Notes under the pieces: model-generated
Database searches by the model: none
The model's input: only the letters and a program-made list of their open reading frames with translations
Told to the model about the DNA's origin: nothing
Part shown: positions 50,973 through 55,550 of the stretch, in pieces
Layout: the number at the start of each line of letters is the position of its first letter
Numbering within the stretch: the stretch's first letter is position 1
Made by a program: the position numbers and the translations under genes
Assembly (NCBI GenBank): GCA_910578215.1
Contig: CAJTPH010000006.1
Span: 1-55,550, forward strand
Length of the DNA: 55,550 nucleotides
DNA from: an uncultured Acetatifactor sp.
GTDB taxonomy: Bacteria > Bacillota > Clostridia > Lachnospirales > Lachnospiraceae
Direction of reading: 5' to 3'

Positions 50973-51931
50973 TGGCAGAAAAAGATATACAGGGTTCAAC
51001 CGTTAAGAAGGTTGCCACCCGTGAGAGCTATGGTAACGCCCTGAAGGAGCTGGCGGAGGAATTTCCGGAGCTGGTAGTGCTGGATGCAGATCTGGCGACG
51101 GCAACCAAGACAAGTATTTTCAGGAAGGCATATCCTGACCGTCATATAGACTGCGGTATCGCAGAGGCGAATATGATGGGTATTGCGGCGGGTCTGTCCC
51201 TGACGGGAAGGATTCCCTTTGTGAGCTCCTTTGCCATGTTTGCGGCGGGACGCGCCTTTGAGCAGGTGCGCAACTCCATCGGCTATCCGCACCTGAACGT
51301 AAAGATCGGCGCTACCCATGCGGGCATTACCGTGGGAGAGGACGGCGCCACTCATCAGTGCAACGAGGATATCGCCCTGATGAGGACCATTCCCGGAATG
51401 GTGGTCATGTGTCCTGCGGATGACGTGGAGGCGAAAGCGGCAGTGCGCGCGGCGCTGGAATATCAGGGCCCCGTCTACATCAGGTTCGGGCGGGCGGCGG
51501 TTCCTGTTATCAACGACCATCCCGGCTATCGGTTTGAGATCGGAAAGGGCTCTGTTGTCCGTGAGGGCTCCGACGTGACCATCGTTGCAACCGGCATCTG
51601 CGTGGATTCCGCCCTGGGCGCTGCCGAGAGGCTTGCGGCGGACGGTATAAACGCAGAGGTGATCAGCATTTGCACCATTAAGCCTCTGGATGAGGAGATC
51701 ATCATAAACAGCGCCAGGAAGACAGGGAAGGTCGTAACCGTGGAGGAGCATTCCGTCATAGGCGGTCTTGGCAGCGCGGTGTGCGATTGCTTAAGCGCGA
51801 GCCTGCCCACCAGGGTAAAGAAGCTTGGCATGCAGGACGTGTTTGGAGAGTCCGGCTCCGCGGCGGCTCTGGTTCAGAAATACGGTCTGGATGCGGAGGG
51901 CGTATACAAGTCTGTGAAGGAATTTGTGTAA
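50972..51931 (+). CDS. Transketolase, C-terminal subunit
   Basis: 319 aa. It carries the pyrimidine-binding and C-terminal domains: LVVLDADLATATKT, CGIAEANMMGIAAGLSLTGR, and VEEHSVIGGLGSAV. The start overlaps the stop of the N-terminal subunit by 1 nt (TAATG), fitting a 1:1 complex. It ends before a terminator that closes the arabinose operon. Confidence 0.95.
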   Translation: MAEKDIQGSTVKKVATRESYGNALKELAEEFPELVVLDADLATATKTSIFRKAYPDRHIDCGIAEANMMGIAAGLSLTGRIPFVSSFAMFAAGRAFEQVRNSIGYPHLNVKIGATHAGITVGEDGATHQCNEDIALMRTIPGMVVMCPADDVEAKAAVRAALEYQGPVYIRFGRAAVPVINDHPGYRFEIGKGSVVREGSDVTIVATGICVDSALGAAERLAADGINAEVISICTIKPLDEEIIINSARKTGKVVTVEEHSVIGGLGSAVCDCLSASLPTRVKKLGMQDVFGESGSAAALVQKYGLDAEGVYKSVKEFV

Positions 51932-51937
51932 TATCAT

Positions 51938-51973
51938 GGGGCAGCCCGCCGGATGGCAGCGGCTGCCCTTTTT
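51938..51973 (+). terminator. Terminator after the arabinose-transketolase operon
   Basis: GGGCAGCC pairs with GGCTGCCC, followed by TTTTT. Confidence 0.82.
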
Positions 51974-52009
51974 GCGCTTAAATATAGAAGAAGATGGAAG
52001 GTATCTGCC

Positions 52010-52852
52010 CTATGGCAGCTCATACTCAAAGCTTGCATTGTCGCTTGTAAATTCCAGCAGTATTTTCTTCTCACAGGTAAATCTGTAATAAGCCCTGCAG
52101 GCAATGCTCTCATGTATGGTGCGTATCATCCGGCCCTTCACGGGGGCGCTCAGTCCCTGATGCCGCGCATGGATCAGCCTGGCACAAAGGGTGTATTTCC
52201 CCTGTCTCACCAATATCTCATTGTTTCCGGCAAAAATAACCTTTGCTCCCAGGTAAGTGGCGATTCTGTATTCGCTGTCCCCGAGCATGACAAAGCCGAT
52301 AATTCCCCTGAAACGCAGTCCTGACAGCGGCACGTCCGCCACCGCAAGCATCAGGGAGGCATCCCGGAAATGGCACTGGGTCCAGACATATTCCCGGGGA
52401 AAGGAGCGTCCGCGGTCTCCCTCTATATATCCGAAGGCATTTTTGAAATCATATACGGTATGATTTATATAAAGCCTTCCGGTGACGGAATGCCCCATGC
52501 TCACAACGCTGTGCCTGCACTGCATAAAAGGAACATACCGGAACGGTCCCATAATGTCGTATGCAGGTCTTTTCAGGGGACCAAAATGCAGCCTGCCTGA
52601 TATTGTTACGGTATCCGAGCAGGCATTCAGGCAGAGGTCCCTGGAGGAAAAGCGGTTTTCGCCTGTCCGTATCCGAAACGGTCTTTCACCGAATTGAATG
52701 TCAGGATAGGGGATGGCGTATGCGCCGTCGTTTGTGATGACCTGTAACGACGCCGCCTGCTTTCTGCCGTCGGAATGCAGGGCCGGAATCAGGGCAAGCG
52801 ACCGGGCTTCTCCGCAGCACTTAAAATAATATCCTTTGAAATATTGTCCCAT
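52010..52852 (-). CDS. Tocopherol-cyclase-like protein
   Basis: 280 aa, beta-rich, no signal peptide. YFKGYYFKCCGEARSLALIP, GHSVTGRLYINHTVYDFKN, and especially GYIEGDRGRSFPREYVWTQC match the tocopherol cyclase family signature. Anaerobic Firmicutes make no tocopherol, so the true substrate is unknown; a lipid-binding lipocalin-like role is possible. It is a single gene, convergent with the transketolase operon. Confidence 0.8.
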   Translation of the reverse strand: MGQYFKGYYFKCCGEARSLALIPALHSDGRKQAASLQVITNDGAYAIPYPDIQFGERPFRIRTGENRFSSRDLCLNACSDTVTISGRLHFGPLKRPAYDIMGPFRYVPFMQCRHSVVSMGHSVTGRLYINHTVYDFKNAFGYIEGDRGRSFPREYVWTQCHFRDASLMLAVADVPLSGLRFRGIIGFVMLGDSEYRIATYLGAKVIFAGNNEILVRQGKYTLCARLIHARHQGLSAPVKGRMIRTIHESIACRAYYRFTCEKKILLEFTSDNASFEYELP

Positions 52853-53090
52853 AGTCGGTTCCCTTTCTTTGATTTACCCGGGCAAGACCCGCTATGCCGA
52901 CCTTGCGTTTTGTTTTACCGTTCAACGCGGGCCTGCACTTGCCGCCAAACGCCCCATGGCATACAATACAAATGTGCCCCGGGAGCGTTTTTCTATGCGC
53001 AGAGAATAAAAAAAGAAAATGGTTCGCTTTATTCTTTGATAATTTGCTGCAAAATGGAAAAGCTTATATATAAAAAGGATGAGGTATAAA

Positions 53091-54761
53091 ATGAATAATA
53101 AACGTAGGGTATTCTGCAGCCGGACCGTTTTTCGATGGTGCGGCGCGTTAATGCTTCTGGTATTTCTGCCGGTTTTATATTGTGTGCTGACAATTGGAAA
53201 TAATATGGATTATTGGGAATTTATAAAGCAGAAGCATTTGCTTTATTCCACGCAGGTTTTAGGACTGTGTGCGTTTCTGGGAGCCGCCGTTTTACTGTGG
53301 CTGCTTTATTTTTGCCGCAGTCTGCAAATAAGCCGGAGGTGGAATCTGATTCTTAATCTTGTGCTTTTGGGCGTATTCCTGGGAATATACTTTCTTAATT
53401 TAACGGTTTCCAGAGAGATCGCCTATAAGCTGCCCTGGGATATTATGGTGGTCCGAGGATGCGGGTATTATGCCGGAATCGGAAAGCCCCTGGAATATTA
53501 TACTTATCTGTCGGTCTATCCCAACAATATTCCCATCTCTTATTTTTTGGGCAGAATTTACAGGAGCGTTCTGGAAGGGGGCAGCTTTCCCTATGTGGCC
53601 GATTACGCCTGGATACAGGTGGGGTGCGCGTTTACCTCCGTTGCGGGTTTCTTTTCCTGTCTGACGGTGAAGAAGCTTACGAAAAAGCTGCTTCCTACCG
53701 TCGTCAGCTTTTTCGTCATTTTTCTTCTTGTGGAATGCTCCGCATGGAAGATGGTTCCGTATACGGACACCTATGCCTTGCCGTTTGCAGTTATGGCAGT
53801 TTACTTTTACATTCTTTCCAGGGAGGACAACAGGGAGAGGGGAGGAAAGCTTTTAAAAGAGGGCTTCGTGGAGGCAAGAAGGTATTTCTGCCTTATATTG
53901 TCGCTTGTTTGCGCCGTGGCAGGAGGCTTGATCAAGCCCAGCGTGTATGTTGTGATGATTGCGGTAACGGGAATGGAATTTTTCCGCCTTTTGGGGGAGA
54001 AACCGGGAAAATGGCTGCTTTTTCCGGCGGAGCTGCTTTTTGTCACCGCCTTGCTGTGGGGCTCCGGGAAATATAAGGAGCATATGATCGAGTATTTGGG
54101 GCTGGAGTATAATCAGGAGATTTCCGCCGGCTGGCAGCATTATTTTATGATGGGGCTGAATGATGCCACCACAGGGGGATACAATGCGGACGATAACGTC
54201 ATTTTCGGGGAGTTTCAGCATGAAAAGAGGGAAGTGAGAAATAGGGCAGAGCTGGAACGCGCGCTTAAGAGACTGGGAGAAAAGGGATTTCCGGGCGCCT
54301 TGTATTTTTATCTGAAAAAAATGGTGATGACCTTTAACGATGGGCAATTCGGATGGGGCACGGAGACAAGGGTGGACGGATATTATGAGGGTGAGGAAAA
54401 TCTGGCGAGCCAGACCGAAAGGACCGGGCTTCTGCGGAGCATTTATTGGGAGGGGCGATGGACCGGAGCGTATAATACCCTGTGCCAGCTGGCATGGTAT
54501 GTGGTTTTGCTGGGCCTGCCCGGAATCTGCCTGTCGAAAAGAAGAAACGGAGGGCATGATATTCTGGTGATCAGCTTTCTCGGAATTTTCTTTTACCAGA
54601 TGCTTTTTGAAGCCAGGGCAAGATATTTGTTTGTGTTTGTTCCGGTTTTGATTGCCGCGTCCGTGTGCGGATATGAGCGATATGCGGAGCTTGTCTGCAG
54701 CCTTGTCCGAAAAAGAAAAAGCTGCAGGGCGGTTAAGCCGTTTAAAGCCCCTGGGCTTTAA
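53091..54761 (+). CDS. Multi-pass membrane protein, GT-C glycosyltransferase-like (paralogue)
   Basis: About 556 aa with about a dozen hydrophobic segments. It shares landmarks with the protein at 384-1922: an acidic first loop after the early helices, YPNNIPISYFLG for YPHQLG, a loop with YFMMGLNDATTGGYNADD for IVMGLNDDYGRPG, and FEARARYLF for EAKTRYVF. Probably a GT-C lipid-linked sugar transferase. The ATG at 53091 has GAGG 7 nt upstream; the ATG at 53079 is too close to any ribosome site. The last 20 nt overlap the TetR gene on the opposite strand. Confidence 0.72.
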   Translation: MNNKRRVFCSRTVFRWCGALMLLVFLPVLYCVLTIGNNMDYWEFIKQKHLLYSTQVLGLCAFLGAAVLLWLLYFCRSLQISRRWNLILNLVLLGVFLGIYFLNLTVSREIAYKLPWDIMVVRGCGYYAGIGKPLEYYTYLSVYPNNIPISYFLGRIYRSVLEGGSFPYVADYAWIQVGCAFTSVAGFFSCLTVKKLTKKLLPTVVSFFVIFLLVECSAWKMVPYTDTYALPFAVMAVYFYILSREDNRERGGKLLKEGFVEARRYFCLILSLVCAVAGGLIKPSVYVVMIAVTGMEFFRLLGEKPGKWLLFPAELLFVTALLWGSGKYKEHMIEYLGLEYNQEISAGWQHYFMMGLNDATTGGYNADDNVIFGEFQHEKREVRNRAELERALKRLGEKGFPGALYFYLKKMVMTFNDGQFGWGTETRVDGYYEGEENLASQTERTGLLRSIYWEGRWTGAYNTLCQLAWYVVLLGLPGICLSKRRNGGHDILVISFLGIFFYQMLFEARARYLFVFVPVLIAASVCGYERYAELVCSLVRKRKSCRAVKPFKAPGL

Positions 54762-55275
54762 GCATTCCTGCCATTTCTTCCGCGGATTCCTTCATTCCTC
54801 TCTGGAACCATACCTCGATCCAGCCGTACAGCATATAGGCGACATATGCTCTGGCATATGCTTCCGTCTTTTCATGCTCGGGAGTTGGCCCGCAAATGCC
54901 GATGATAACATCCTTCAGCAGGTAAATGAGTTTTCTTTCATTTAACAAGCTGTAAAAATCCCGGCGGTCTTCAAAGTGTGCGAACAGCGACCGGATCAGC
55001 TCGTTCAGCGGTTTGCCGTCATTTAAGCCGCTGTCCTTTATCCATTCGCCGAACAGCTTATTGATATATAACTTCAGTATATCTTCCCTGCTCTCAAAAT
55101 TCCGGTAAAAGGAAGCCCTTCCCACGCCGGCGTTGTCGCAGAGCGTACTGACGGAGATTTCGTCCATTGGCGCGCTTTGAAGCAGCTTTAAAAGAGAAGC
55201 TGTCAAATGCTCGATCACATAGGCGTTTCTGCCTTCATTGCTCATCGGTGATACATTTTTCGGGTTTTGTCTCAT
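54742..55275 (-). CDS. TetR-family regulator
   Basis: 177 aa from the ATG on the minus strand at 55275, with AGGAGG upstream. The HTH is IDEISVSTLCDNAGVGRASFYRNF-like: DEISVSTLCDNAGVGRASF and YRNFESREDIL. The C-terminal helices (LLKDVIIGICGPTPEHEKT; YGWIEVWFQRGMKES) form the ligand domain. The intergenic DNA upstream holds several dyads, probably its operators. Effector unknown. Confidence 0.9.
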   Translation of the reverse strand: MRQNPKNVSPMSNEGRNAYVIEHLTASLLKLLQSAPMDEISVSTLCDNAGVGRASFYRNFESREDILKLYINKLFGEWIKDSGLNDGKPLNELIRSLFAHFEDRRDFYSLLNERKLIYLLKDVIIGICGPTPEHEKTEAYARAYVAYMLYGWIEVWFQRGMKESAEEMAGMLKAQGL

Positions 55276-55318
55276 TTTCGTTCCTCCTGTTGACAGTAAG
55301 AAAATATGTGGATATAAT

Positions 55319-55350
55319 TGCATCGATAATATAAATGTATCATCGATGCA
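55319..55350. promoter_or_regulatory. Dyad upstream of the TetR gene, probable operator
   Basis: TGCATCGAT and ATCGATGCA are 9-bp arms separated by 14 nt. On the minus strand a TTGACA (near 55360) and TACATT, 18 nt apart, overlap it, so binding would repress the TetR gene. A second dyad follows at about 55363-55392 (ATGCATATGTAT/ATACAAATGCAT). Confidence 0.6.
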
Positions 55351-55451
55351 GTTGTATTGTCAATGCATATGTATCATCATACAAATGCATATATCACACG
55401 GGTACATCGCAGATACAATAGTATCAGCACCATTATATTGTGCGGAGTATC

Positions 55452-55479
55452 TAATGTCAAGAACCAGGGCTTGACATTA
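55452..55479. repeat. Perfect 10-bp inverted repeat
   Basis: TAATGTCAAG and CTTGACATTA are separated by 8 nt. The right arm merges with the first unit of the 20-bp tandem repeat and holds a TTGACA. Confidence 0.75.
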
Positions 55480-55550
55480 AAATGCAGGTCTGGATATTAA
55501 AATGCAGGTCTGGATATTAAAATGCAGGTCTGGATATTAAAATGCAGGTC
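55471..55550 (+). repeat. 20-bp tandem repeat, at least four units, running off the window
   Basis: The unit is TGGATATTAAAATGCAGGTC. Three copies (from 55491) are identical, and the first (55471-55490) differs at its 5' end (TTGACATTAAAATGCAGGTC). There are no spacers, so it is not a CRISPR array. Its full length is not visible. Confidence 0.92.

Noticed and set aside
55471..55550. CRISPR array
   Set aside because: Units of 20 bp follow each other without spacers.

Overview
The window looks like a chromosomal segment of a spore-forming member of the Lachnospiraceae (Clostridia). This rests on strong AGGAGG-type ribosome binding sites, frequent TTG/GTG starts, a spmA-spmB pair, CotF-like spore coat genes, a yaaR-holB-ricT-yabB-rsmI cluster arranged as in Firmicutes, and a BceRS-BceAB-type peptide-sensing module. 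No ribosomal RNA gene lies in the window, so genus and species cannot be given.

Layout. 1-5 kb: the 3' part of tRNA-Phe, a ~150-nt dispersed repeat, a multi-pass GT-C-like membrane protein, an L,D-transpeptidase with repeats at both ends, and an HD-domain protein. 5-13 kb: a conserved housekeeping run (Orn/Lys/Arg decarboxylase, pyruvate kinase, YaaR-like, holB, ricT with a long polar tail, tRNA methyltransferase, rsmI). 13-19 kb: small genes, spore coat and spore maturation genes, and gene debris including a probable Cas3 helicase fragment. 19-24 kb: an AAC(3)-family acetyltransferase, then a minus-strand response regulator, kinase, ABC ATPase and permease set with a match to the BceR box. 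24-35 kb: a secreted Cys-rich protein, a large solute-binding lipoprotein, an XRE-methyltransferase fusion, a broken SpoU methylase, dapB, a coiled-coil protein, an APH-family kinase, a membrane-anchored Mrr-like nuclease and a DUF885 peptidase. 35-40 kb: tRNA-Ala, the second copy of the dispersed repeat, uxuA, tRNA-Asn, and a ~2.8-kb islet (second XRE-methyltransferase, zinc-ribbon protein, VapBC) bounded by direct repeats of the tRNA-Asn 5' half and its leader. 40-46 kb: a MerR regulator with a serine hydrolase, a cysteine desulfidase/UPF0597 gene, DUF2935, and ogt. 46-52 kb: an L-arabinose operon (araA, frameshifted araB, araD) running into split transketolase genes. 52-55.5 kb: a tocopherol-cyclase-like protein, a second GT-C-like protein, a TetR regulator, and a 20-bp tandem repeat running off the end.

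How the genes work together. The arabinose cluster would convert L-arabinose to xylulose-5-phosphate and pass it to transketolase, but the kinase reading frame is broken near its C-terminus. The BceRS-BceAB set should sense and counter cell-wall-active peptides. VapBC is a complete toxin-antitoxin pair with a palindrome over its promoter. The two XRE-methyltransferase genes share a promoter-embedded motif, which suggests similar autoregulation.

Most notable for follow-up: the tRNA-Asn-bounded islet with a tRNA-like hairpin module; the dispersed repeat whose terminal hairpin loop is inverted between its two copies; the ricT leader with mutually exclusive helices; the Cas3 remnant beside spmB; and several clear gene breaks (araB, SpoU methylase, XRE-methyltransferase). 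All assignments are by eye from the sequence; no database search was run.
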